Made by a program: the position numbers and the translations under genes
Source: Stanieria sp. NIES-3757
GTDB lineage: Bacteria > Cyanobacteriota > Cyanobacteriia > Cyanobacteriales > Xenococcaceae
Direction: 5' to 3'
DNA: 64,000 nt
NCBI GenBank assembly: GCA_002355455.1
Contig: AP017375.1
Span: 4,517,640 to 4,581,639 of the forward strand
The notes under the pieces: model-generated
Told to the model about the DNA's origin: nothing
Seen by the model: the letters and a program-made list of their open reading frames with translations, nothing else
The model's database searches: none
Shown: one piece after another, positions 1 to 9,100 of the stretch
Position numbering within the stretch: position 1 is the stretch's first letter
Layout: every line of letters begins with the position of its first letter

Positions 1-2
1 AA

Positions 3-275
3 ATGCCAGCCAACCGAGGTCAATTATTTGTCGGTATTTATCAATTCTCTAAAACTAATCATAGGAAAATTTATTTACCCGATACGGTAATGACACCAGA
101 AGCTTGGCAACAAGCTTTAACAGATTTAAATTTACCTTATCAATTAATTGAAACTCCTGTTAATCTTGCTCAGACTGTTACTAATATCCTTCAACTTGGT
201 TATTTAGAATGGCAGCAAAGACATTTTGAGCAATGGTCAGAAGTCGTTCCTTTTTATGGTCAGAATCCAGTTTAA
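3..275 (+). CDS. Uncharacterised protein, possibly 5'-truncated by the window edge
   Basis: The frame is open from the first complete codons and ends at a TAA-type stop at 275. The first ATG lies at base 3, so this may be the whole 90-residue protein or the tail of a longer one whose start lies upstream. The sequence is globular and has no membrane segment, with a tryptophan-rich C-terminus (LEWQQRHFEQW). I recognise no family. It does not resemble DndC or DndD, although the next gene is dndE-like. A terminator-like hairpin 214 bases downstream suggests that its transcript stops before dndE. Confidence 0.5.
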   Translation: MPANRGQLFVGIYQFSKTNHRKIYLPDTVMTPEAWQQALTDLNLPYQLIETPVNLAQTVTNILQLGYLEWQQRHFEQWSEVVPFYGQNPV

Positions 276-488
276 AAAACCAAGTTAATCGAATCTTCAT
301 TTTGATAGTAACTATTTTCAAGATTTAGTTAAATTTCGGCTTTAATCCAGTCATTTTTGATTTGATATGTCATATTAATAATAACTCTCTTGTTTAAAAC
401 TAAGTGATTTGACTTTATCAATTATAGTTAGAAAAAATATACATAACTAAACTGTAAAATAATTGTCAAACAAATGGTTTTTACCTTG

Positions 489-520
489 CTCATGGTCATG
501 ACTAGCCATGAGTTTTTTTT
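489..520 (+). terminator. Rho-independent terminator-like hairpin
   Basis: A perfect 7-bp stem (CTCATGG at 489-495 with CCATGAG at 506-512) encloses a 10-nt loop and runs directly into eight T residues (513-520). The form is that of an intrinsic terminator on the + strand. It separates the 3-275 gene from dndE. The rest of 276-676 is very AT-rich and I see nothing else in it. Confidence 0.6.
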
Positions 521-676
521 GTTTTAGGTGAAATTTAGGCTTGATAATGATTTATCAAATATTACTAAATATTACATAAAAAATACTAACACAAGCTAAA
601 ATCAGCCCAAATCTTGTCAAGAAGATTAATTAAAATGATAAAATCTCAAACACTTGGCTTCATTACTATTTAATCT

Positions 677-1102
677 ATGAATACATCAATAGAACGTGTT
701 CGTTTATCAACAACGGCTAAAGAACAACTGATAAAACTTAAACGTCTGACTAAAATTGAACAGTGGAATATTTTGTGTAGGTGGGCATTTTGTTATTCTT
801 TAGCTGAACCTAGTATTCCTACTTCTGTACCAATAAATTTAGATAGTAATGTGGAAATGACTTGGAATGTTTTTGGTGGAGAAATCGCAGATATTTTATT
901 ATTGGCTCTTAAAAAAAGATGCGATCGCGACGGTTTAGAGACAAATCAAGAAACTCTTAAAATGCAATTTATGTTGCATCTTCATCGAGGAATTAGTTAT
1001 TTAGCTGGTGAATTGGATTTTAAAAATATTGACGATTTAATTACTATGGCGGTTGAACCAACCCAAACTTTACAAACCGTTACTCAATTAGAATCTAATT
1101 AG
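677..1102 (+). CDS. dndE: DNA phosphorothioation-associated protein DndE
   Basis: This 141-residue protein matches the small DndE family throughout. The N-terminal part pairs RVRLSTTAKEQLIKLKR with an ILCRWAFCYSL helix. The middle has a WNVFGGEIADILLLAL segment, and the family-typical FMLHLHRGISYLAG stretch lies near residues 98-112. In known systems DndE is a small tetrameric protein that binds nicked duplex DNA. It is required, with DndC (sulfur transfer) and DndD (ATPase), to replace a non-bridging phosphate oxygen by sulfur. No dndB, dndC or dndD lies in the window: the upstream frame is unrelated and downstream genes are ordinary. It is therefore either the end of a cluster lying to the left or a solitary copy. 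The hairpin at 489-520 argues for its own promoter. Confidence 0.8.
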   Translation: MNTSIERVRLSTTAKEQLIKLKRLTKIEQWNILCRWAFCYSLAEPSIPTSVPINLDSNVEMTWNVFGGEIADILLLALKKRCDRDGLETNQETLKMQFMLHLHRGISYLAGELDFKNIDDLITMAVEPTQTLQTVTQLESN

Positions 1103-1199
1103 GACATAAACCATTACTTACTAATTCACTCCGAGTTTTGAGCGTCATTTTTTTATCTCACCAGCTAAGATAAAAATTAAAATTCTTTATCCTAAAACT

Positions 1200-1460
1200 A
1201 TGCCACGCTTAAATCTTCATAGTTTATCAATGCAAATAAGTCGGATGTTTGAGCAAGGACAATCTTTATTCTGTACGATTAAAGTTCAAGATTGGCTCAA
1301 AGAACGCAATTACGACCCTAACGAATACGATATTATTTTTCATCATAAACCTGCACCGCCAGAATCAGGCTTAATTCAAATGGTAGAAATTGAATTGCGT
1401 CGCAAGGATGGACAACCTGTAGATAGTTGGCTACAAACAGAAGTTAATCGTTATAGTTAA
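1200..1460 (+). CDS. Small uncharacterised cyanobacterial-type protein
   Basis: An 86-residue soluble protein starting at an ATG. It has a mixed alpha/beta character, with VQDWLKERNYDPNEYD followed by strands IIFHHKPAPPESGLIQMVEIELRR. I recognise no catalytic motif. It lies 97 bases after dndE on the same strand and could share its transcript, but its sequence gives no link to phosphorothioation. Start choice rests on the first ATG; no strong Shine-Dalgarno sequence is visible. Confidence 0.6.
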   Translation: MPRLNLHSLSMQISRMFEQGQSLFCTIKVQDWLKERNYDPNEYDIIFHHKPAPPESGLIQMVEIELRRKDGQPVDSWLQTEVNRYS

Positions 1461-1702
1461 GCTGAATTTGGGATAAGAAAAAGGACAGGTAGTAAGCTGA
1501 AAATAACGACTTTCTTCAGAAACCTGTTCTATAAGTCTTTATTACTAGCGTTTTTGACCTTAACTCATATTCTCAATATTGGGCAACTCATCATTATTCC
1601 TAATGTCACCAGCAGTCAAGAGCGAAGCCGAGGCACTTCGTGGTCGCTATTCAAATTAAAGGATGGTCTTTTTAGGTAAAAAGTTTTTTTTACTTTTAAT
1701 TT
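1461..1702. other. Intergenic stretch with imperfect inverted repeats
   Basis: GGACAGGT (1483-1490) and ACCTGTTC (1522-1529) form an imperfect 8-bp inverted repeat. Further on, near 1620-1648, AGCGAAG and CTTCGTGGTCGCT are partly self-complementary. The two genes on either side converge, so this may be termination structure or the worn remnant of a small repeat element. No reading frame of note is present. Confidence 0.35.
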
Positions 1703-4621
1703 TTAAATCCATAATTTTGTTGGTGCAATCGGTTCAATCTCTTCGTCCCAACCGCCGACTTGATTAGTCCGCAACAGCCATAAACAAGCACCGTGTTGAA
1801 GTAAGATTTCTGCTAATTGATCGTTAGCTAAACGAGGCAAAAGCGATCGCCAACTGGTTAAAGCACTAATAATTGTAGTTACTGGTTGTTCGGCGAGTCT
1901 AGTCCCAATCAAAGATTCGTAAGGGTCTAACCAATCGGAACGAACTGTTTGCCAAGGAACTAATTTTTTTTCTATGGCTTTGTACAATGCAATCAATCTT
2001 TCTAAGCGTTTGGTTTGAGGGTCTTCTGGATATGCTGCGATCCAGTTTTGAATCTCTTGGTTGCGTTTAATTTCCGTCAAAATCATTTTAATAGCTAAAT
2101 ATAGAGCCTGACAGGAATCTTGGACACAAGAGTTGGCAAGTCCTGCAAAGGTTGCGCCAGTTGCATCACCTGTGCGATAACGCGCCATCATTTTATCTAA
2201 TTGATAGGCTAAAGCATTAAGGGGAAAACGAACATTGCCACCGAAGTCATATTTTTCTAAGACATCTAGCTTAACAATGATATCGACTATCGGACGACTT
2301 CCCAACCAACCAAACTGGCGATCGCCTAAATAATTACTCCAGTCTAAGTTACCAGCAATAATACCATCGAGGTTTTGAGTATAAACTTGATCGTAAGTGA
2401 TTTTAAATCGCAGTTCTTGGGTAATCGGTTCGCGCATTACGGAAGCGATGCCAAAGGCGAAATGTCCAAAAAACAGACCTATTGGAGGAACTTCAGCTTT
2501 CTTTCCGCCAATTCCGCCATAAGTATGCAATAGTAACAAGCGATCGCCTTCTTGATATTGAGCAATTGCTTCGGTTTCGGGTAAAGAATTAGGATTCAGT
2601 AGAATCGAATCAATCTGACCTTTTTGCTGTTTAATATCCTGCCAATATTCGTTATGGATGTAATTGGTAGTAGTAGATAAACCTGAAATAAATCGTTTGG
2701 GTTTTAATTGAAATAACTCTCTAGGAGCGATCGCTCTTACAGTAAAAACTCCATCTTGATTGTATTCCCCATAAATATACCAACCAGTCGAGTTGACAGG
2801 AGAGTCTTCAATCTTATTATTAGTAGATGGAAATACCCCATTAAGATCGGGAATTACTTGAGGAAGATAAACATTTTCTTCTCGACCATCAAATTGTTGG
2901 GAAGTAGGATTATAGTGACGAACTCGAACATGATCTGACTGGTTTACCTTACCTAAAATAGTTACCAAACCATAAAAGCGACCAGTAATAACTGTGGGTT
3001 CTTTCTCAATATACAATGTAGGCTGTTTTCCTCTAGAAGCAACCTTTACTGGTTCTAAAGCAACAATAACATCATCAATTGGTCTAGCACCAACCAAAGA
3101 TTCCAAGGCATCAATCTCCCGCCAAAAATTCAAGCGAATAGGATGAACCAAACCCTCCTTCATACTTGCATAAGCTTGAGCAGAAAAATGAATGCTACAT
3201 TTAACTTGATTGAGATAGGCTTGTAGATCGGCGCGATCGCTCCAGCTTAAAATTACTTTTTGTCCGATCAAATCTTGATATTGTTTCGGCGCAAAATAAA
3301 CTTCTAAAAAAATTCCTTTAACCTGAGAACGTTCTTGAAGATCGGGTAAAATCAAACGACCGATCCAATTAGCCACAGGTTGATAACCAAATGGTACGGA
3401 TTGTTTAGTTGGATAATAAGTATATTGATTAAAAGCAGCTTGAAGATAACGTTCGTAATTACTTAGTTTTCTGGGTGTGTAAACTGTTTCGGGAACGCTA
3501 GCAGGAAAAAATTCAATCCCATCTTTGCGATGCAAAATCTTGGTAATAATTTCCACCGTCTGAGTTAAATAACTACGACCATCAGGAAGATAAGTTGTAT
3601 CATCTAGAGGACCGCCAATGGCATCATGTCGTACAGGGCCAAGAGAAATAAAACTGATTTCTCCCCGACTTTTAGCCAAATTCCAATTTGACCAAGAAAT
3701 AATCGACCATCTTTGGGGAAACAAACAAGGAACCAAACGAGCGACTAAATCTTTTTCTCCGACTAGATGATAAAGATGTTCTAATTTAACTACTTCTGTA
3801 TTACCACTCAAAACTCCAGCCAAAGAAATCACCTCTAAAGGTGCAGCCAAAACTTTTTTTAAATAAGGTACAGTTCCTAAAGCAACCTGTCCACCACCAC
3901 TGTAACCAATCAGCGTAACAGGAGTACCGCTTCCTGGTCGATAACCGCGATCGAGTAAACTATCAATAATGATTTGTGCTGTACCCCGATTAAAAATTGG
4001 ACCGTAGCGACTATCTACTGATACCGCTACCTGAAACATATTCCGCAACAAAATTAAAACCCCAAGTCCTGGGATTTTGCTTTGAATAACCCATCGCCAA
4101 AAAGCAGCTAGGGGTCTTCCGATAGTTAAAGGCAGATTAAAAACCGAATAAGGCATGATCTCGCGAATTAAAATAAACTCGCTGCCAACTGCTTCAGTTA
4201 ACCGTTCTAAAAATATTCCCACTCCAAAAGCATCTTCAAAGGAACTAATCCCAATGCCATCGAGATAAACTAGATAGTGGGTTGCACTTGCTTGATCTAT
4301 AGTAGATTGCGCTCTCGACGCAGCAAAGACTCGAAGCGATCTATAAGTTGTACTATTTCCTTTGAGTAGAGGTTGTTGTTTAGAGTCTTGATTATTACCA
4401 TACCATCCTGCCCACCAACCCAAAGCTTCAAAAGGAGCAAGTAAACCCGCAAAAGTCAGGGTTAACAAACCAATTCGGATTAGATCGAGACTGAGATAAA
4501 ACAATTGATTTTCCACAACTCGATACCAGCTTAACCACCAAACATTAATTGGAGAGAGAAAGACGATTAAACTTAAGGCTAAAAGAATTAAAACCCAACT
4601 TTTAAAAGATTGCTTGTTCAC
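1703..4621 (-). CDS. Large membrane-anchored alpha/beta-hydrolase-like protein
   Basis: A 972-residue protein. Two or three N-terminal hydrophobic segments (about residues 8-27, 40-63) anchor it. A region around 115-360 then looks like an alpha/beta-hydrolase core: a strand HYLVYLDGIG, a nucleophile-elbow-like GYSGGG at 239-244 with Ser241, and later LYHLVGEKD and GPVRHDAIGG, which could carry the acid and histidine. The remaining 600 residues are soluble and unassigned, and include a region with beta-rich character (about 430-640). I know similar large proteins only as conserved cyanobacterial hypotheticals. The hydrolase reading is an inference from the elbow motif, and no substrate can be named. 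It stands alone on the minus strand. Confidence 0.6.
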   Translation of the reverse strand: MNKQSFKSWVLILLALSLIVFLSPINVWWLSWYRVVENQLFYLSLDLIRIGLLTLTFAGLLAPFEALGWWAGWYGNNQDSKQQPLLKGNSTTYRSLRVFAASRAQSTIDQASATHYLVYLDGIGISSFEDAFGVGIFLERLTEAVGSEFILIREIMPYSVFNLPLTIGRPLAAFWRWVIQSKIPGLGVLILLRNMFQVAVSVDSRYGPIFNRGTAQIIIDSLLDRGYRPGSGTPVTLIGYSGGGQVALGTVPYLKKVLAAPLEVISLAGVLSGNTEVVKLEHLYHLVGEKDLVARLVPCLFPQRWSIISWSNWNLAKSRGEISFISLGPVRHDAIGGPLDDTTYLPDGRSYLTQTVEIITKILHRKDGIEFFPASVPETVYTPRKLSNYERYLQAAFNQYTYYPTKQSVPFGYQPVANWIGRLILPDLQERSQVKGIFLEVYFAPKQYQDLIGQKVILSWSDRADLQAYLNQVKCSIHFSAQAYASMKEGLVHPIRLNFWREIDALESLVGARPIDDVIVALEPVKVASRGKQPTLYIEKEPTVITGRFYGLVTILGKVNQSDHVRVRHYNPTSQQFDGREENVYLPQVIPDLNGVFPSTNNKIEDSPVNSTGWYIYGEYNQDGVFTVRAIAPRELFQLKPKRFISGLSTTTNYIHNEYWQDIKQQKGQIDSILLNPNSLPETEAIAQYQEGDRLLLLHTYGGIGGKKAEVPPIGLFFGHFAFGIASVMREPITQELRFKITYDQVYTQNLDGIIAGNLDWSNYLGDRQFGWLGSRPIVDIIVKLDVLEKYDFGGNVRFPLNALAYQLDKMMARYRTGDATGATFAGLANSCVQDSCQALYLAIKMILTEIKRNQEIQNWIAAYPEDPQTKRLERLIALYKAIEKKLVPWQTVRSDWLDPYESLIGTRLAEQPVTTIISALTSWRSLLPRLANDQLAEILLQHGACLWLLRTNQVGGWDEEIEPIAPTKLWI

Positions 4622-5005
4622 TAGACTTCCTATGAATTCCTTCTTTTTCCATTAAATTAGAAAAAATCTTAACTCTTAATTAATAGACTTCTCGCAAAAA
4701 TAAATTAGAAATCTAGATTAATATTTTTTGCATGAATGCCTTTTCTCGCAACTAAACCGAGGATGAAAGGGCTTAGGCAACAGGTCTAACAATTTAAAAT
4801 GCGAATTACTATGTTTGAGTAAATGGTCATTATCTCTAGTTAAAATATATACTTTATTTTGATTAACAATGGAAACGGCTAAACTTTTTCAAAACGAACT
4901 AATAATGTTAAAGAATTTAGCCGAGTACCCAAATTAAAAGTAGACAATTGGGTTAGTTAATTGTTTAATGACAAAGACGATAACCAACTTCTTATTTTGA
5001 TAGTT
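4622..5005. other. Intergenic stretch, possible decayed minus-strand frame
   Basis: No intact gene is present. On the minus strand, about 4726 to 4895, one frame stays open for some 50 codons and reads as protein-like sequence (VYILTRDNDHLLKHSN). It has stops on both sides and no start. It could be the relic of a PIN-like or similar small protein. This is weak evidence, recorded because the amino-acid composition is better than random AT-rich DNA gives. Confidence 0.2.
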
Positions 5006-5713
5006 TTATTCGTTTTCTTCCAAATTACCAAGAAAGTTAGGAATATTAGTAGGTGCAGGAGCAATTGGTAACCCTGTATAAAGTATTTCTTCTAATTCAA
5101 GCTGATTGGTAATTAACTCTACTCCCGCAATTTGTTCAGTCAGCCAATTACTAACTATAGCAATGGGACGACCGAGAAGACGTTGAGAAATTTGTAGCAC
5201 AATCCAACCACCGATACAACATTCAAAAACTTGCCACAATCCCAAATGAGCAACTGCATCTATACCTGTCACAATTGCTAATAGTGTCCAAACTGATAAG
5301 ATAATAAATATAGGCATACCAAAATAAGGAATAACCATCAAAAAACCAAATAATAAAGGAGCATAACTAAAGCCAAAAGTTTGGACAACTTCGAGCAGAG
5401 AAAGAGAAGCTTGAAAAATTTGAGTAGCTACTAACCAGGTACTTAAAACCCAAAAATTATAGTTAAAGGTAAAAATAACCGCTGAAATTGCCAGTGATAA
5501 AATAAATCTAATTGGTCGCACTCGATTAATAAATAAGACGACACTCTGACCAATACCTTGAGATAAAGCTGCTAACAAAACTACTAAAATACTTGCAATT
5601 AAGCTCAAAGGTAAATGGTTTAGAAGTCGAAAAGTTTCACTATTGAGTGTTAAAACTCCAGCTACCAGACTCCAAAATCGATCTAATGCTGTAGTTGTAG
5701 TCATAATTAACAT
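5006..5713 (-). CDS. Multi-span membrane protein, Yip1-like
   Basis: A 235-residue protein with five or six hydrophobic segments (about 32-55, 68-95, 110-135, 138-155, 158-180) and a soluble acidic tail. The layout and residues (FGFSYAPLLFGF, GLWQVFECCIGGW) are reminiscent of bacterial Yip1/YIP1-domain membrane proteins of unknown function. The annotated ATG gives MLIMTTTT; a second ATG three codons in is equally possible, since neither has a clear ribosome binding site. It is 384 bases downstream of the large hydrolase-like gene's start and is transcribed towards it... with no evidence of co-transcription. Confidence 0.6.
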   Translation of the reverse strand: MLIMTTTTALDRFWSLVAGVLTLNSETFRLLNHLPLSLIASILVVLLAALSQGIGQSVVLFINRVRPIRFILSLAISAVIFTFNYNFWVLSTWLVATQIFQASLSLLEVVQTFGFSYAPLLFGFLMVIPYFGMPIFIILSVWTLLAIVTGIDAVAHLGLWQVFECCIGGWIVLQISQRLLGRPIAIVSNWLTEQIAGVELITNQLELEEILYTGLPIAPAPTNIPNFLGNLEENE

Positions 5714-6174
5714 TCAAATAAATTTGCTATTCAATATAATGAGTTATTCATCCTGATTGTAAAAGCCAAAATCAATTTCAATTTAAATATGATTGCGATA
5801 AATTTATTTTGGTCAGAAGAATCGCGCCTTTTTAAAATTTATCTAGGAATTAATCAGCAATTATTGTTACTGTAGAATCATCAGTACACTTTTAGTTGGA
5901 TTAAAAAATATTAGTGTCGATAAGTATCTTCCGTGGTTAAATTTTAATTTGTGCTTTAGAATCTCTACTAATAATATAAAACTATAAACTTAAAAGCTTA
6001 TCCTGGCTAACTAATGTATTGCCAACGTTTTTCTAAGTAGGTCAGCTTAATAAAATAACAAACCGCAATGCAGGAGTCAGAGTAAGAAAATCGACAGATT
6101 ATTTTTACGTTTTGTTTAAGTAAATTTACTTAGTAAAGAGCAAATCGAACAGGAATTTTGCTTTTATAATCTAG
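5714..6174. other. Promoter-bearing intergenic region of the giant kinase
   Basis: 461 bases between divergent genes. It is AT-rich with no open frame. It must hold the promoters of the 5006-5713 gene and of the giant kinase. I see no convincing operator or conserved RNA structure. Confidence 0.4.
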
Positions 6175-9100
6175 ATGAAAAAACAGTCAATTATATCCAA
6201 CAACTCTAACACCAATTTTCTGCTTGGTGGCGGAGAAATGGGAGCGAGAATTAGAGCTAGAGACTGGTCAAACACTCCGTTAGGTTCAGTAGAGAACTGG
6301 TCACAAAGTTTAAAAACAGCAGTCCGTATCATGCTGACTTCTCGTCAACCGATGTTTGTTTGGTGGGGCGAAGAACTAATCAATCTTTATAACGATGCTT
6401 ATAAATCTATTGTTGGGGGTAAACATCCAGAAGTATTAGGTCAACCTGCCTCGGTTGTTTGGCGAGAGATTTGGGATCAAGTAGGACCTAGGGCAGAATC
6501 GGTCATGCTCAATAATGAAGGAACTTACGACGAAGCTCTAATGCTGATTATGGAGCGCAATGGCTATCCGGAAGAAACCTATTACACTTTTTCCTATAGT
6601 CCAATTCCGGATGACCAAGGTAATACAAGTGGAATTATTTGTGCCAACACAGATGACACACAACGCATTATTGGTGAACGGCAATTAGCACTTTTACGAG
6701 AATTGGCAGCTAAAACCGCAGACGCGAGAACTTTTGAACAAGCTTGTACTTTAAGTGCTAAATGTTTAGAAACTAATCCTTATGACTTACCCTTCGCGAT
6801 GATTTATTTGGTCGATGCGGATCGGCAAAGCATGGTTCTAACAGGAAGTTGTGGTATTGAGCCTGGTCATGAAATAGCACCAAAAACAAGAGATTTTGAA
6901 GATAATTCGCTTTGGTCTGGAGAAGAAGTTCTTAAAAAAAATCAAAGTATTCTAATTTCCGACTTAGAAGCCAATTTTAGTGATTTACCACGAGGAGCTT
7001 GGGAGAAATCGCCAAAACAAGCAGTAGCAGTACCAATTTCTCCTTCTGGACAGACGGGCAAAGCCGGTATTTTGGTTGTTGGTTTAAATCCGTTTCGGTT
7101 GTTTGACGATAATTATCAAAGATTTATTGATTTAGTTTCGGCTCAGATTTCAGCTAGTCTGGCTAACGCCCAAGCTTATGAAGAAGAACGCAAGCGGGCT
7201 GAAACTTTAGCAGAATTAGACCGTGCTAAAACAACCTTTTTTAGCAACGTTAGTCATGAATTTCGGACTCCTCTTACTTTGATGCTGAGTCCTTTAGAAG
7301 AAACCTTGACTAATTGTGCCACGGTGCTGCCACCGCAAGAACGAGAGCAGTTAGAAATGGTACAGCGGAATGGACTTCGTCTGCTGAAATTGGTAAATAC
7401 ATTGCTAGATTTTTCTCGACTTGAAGCAGGCAGAATTGAAGTTGCTTACGAACCTACCGACCTTGCCAGTTTTACCACAGAACTGACTAGTTTATTTCGT
7501 TCGGCTATAGAAAGGGCAAAAATAAGTTTAGTGGTTGATTGTCCTCCTCTGCCTGAACCTATCTACGTAGATCGGGAAATGTGGGAAAAAATAGTTTTTA
7601 ATCTGCTTTCCAATGCCTTTAAATTTACCTTTGCAGGAGAAATAGAAGTTAGTTTGCAGTGGCAAAATGACCGAGTTGAATTAAAGGTAAAAGATACAGG
7701 AATTGGGATTCCAACCGAAGAGCTTCCCCATTTATTTGAACGATTCCACCAAGTTAAAGGTTTGCAAGGACGTAGTTTTGAAGGCTCAGGAATTGGCTTG
7801 TCACTGGTACAAGAATTGGTGCGAATTCATGGCGGGAAAATTGAAGTTACTAGTGTGATAGGGGAAGGTAGTTGTTTTACCGTTACAATTCCTACAGGAA
7901 CGGCTCATTTGCCGACAAGCCGTATTGGTATTAATAGAACTCAGGTTTCAAGGGCTGTGGATGCTACTCCTTATTTGGAAGAAATGTTAAGTTGGCTACC
8001 CAAAGACTTAAGAGAGATGGGGAGCAAAAGAAGACGGGGAGAGGAGGTGAGGGAAAAACTTGCTTCAGTATGTTACTCCCTAAATTCTCAAGTTCCAGAG
8101 TCCCAGAGTCCTGCTCGTATTTTGCTGGCTGATGACAATAATGATATGCGGGATTATTTGCAACGATTATTAAGTCAGCAATATCAGGTAGAAACTTTTG
8201 CCGATGGTTTAGCTGCTTTATCGGCTGCTCGTCAGAACCTTCCCGACTTAATTCTGACTGATGTTATGATGCCCGAACTGGATGGCTTTGAATTATTGCG
8301 ATCGCTACGTAAGGATCCGCAAACTCAATCAATTCCGATTATTTTACTTTCGGCAAGGGCTGGTGAAGAGGCGCGAGTTGAAGGATTAGCAGCAGGGGCA
8401 GATGATTATTTAATCAAACCTTTTTCGGCAAGAGAACTATTAGCAAGAGTCGAATCTACTCTCAAACTTGCCCAGTTAAGAAAAGAGGCAAATCAAAGAG
8501 AGCAAAAGCTTCGTCAGGAAAAAGAAGCCGTTCAGCAGCAATTAAGCGATCGCTTGGAAAAGATGTCCGATGCCTTCGTAATGCTAGACCTAGATTGGCG
8601 CATCGTTTATCAAAATCAAGCAGCAGAAAAGATTAACAAAAAACCGCGATCGCAAGTACTAGGTAAGACTCACTGGGAAGAGTGGCCAGCCTCTGTTGGT
8701 ACACAAATCGAATCATATTATCGACAGGCAATGGCAGAGCAAGTCCCTGTTCATTTCGAGTATCATTATTCTTTCCCTCCTGACTATGATGTGTGGTTAG
8801 AAATTCATGCCTATCCTTCGGAAGAAGGACTGAGCCTCTTCTATCGAGATATTACTGAACAAAAGCGGACACGAGAGCGGGTCGCAGAAATTGAAACACG
8901 CTTCCGTAAAGTTGCCGATCTTGTACCGGACCTCCTCTGGCGCAATGATAGCCAAGGCGTAACCAAATGGTGCAATCGACGTTGGCATGAATATACTGGA
9001 CAATCGCTTGAAGATTTCCAGAGAGCTAGTTGGCTAGATGTAATTCATCCCGATGACCGCGAACAGTCTTTAACTAATTTTCAAAATGCTGTGAATGCAC

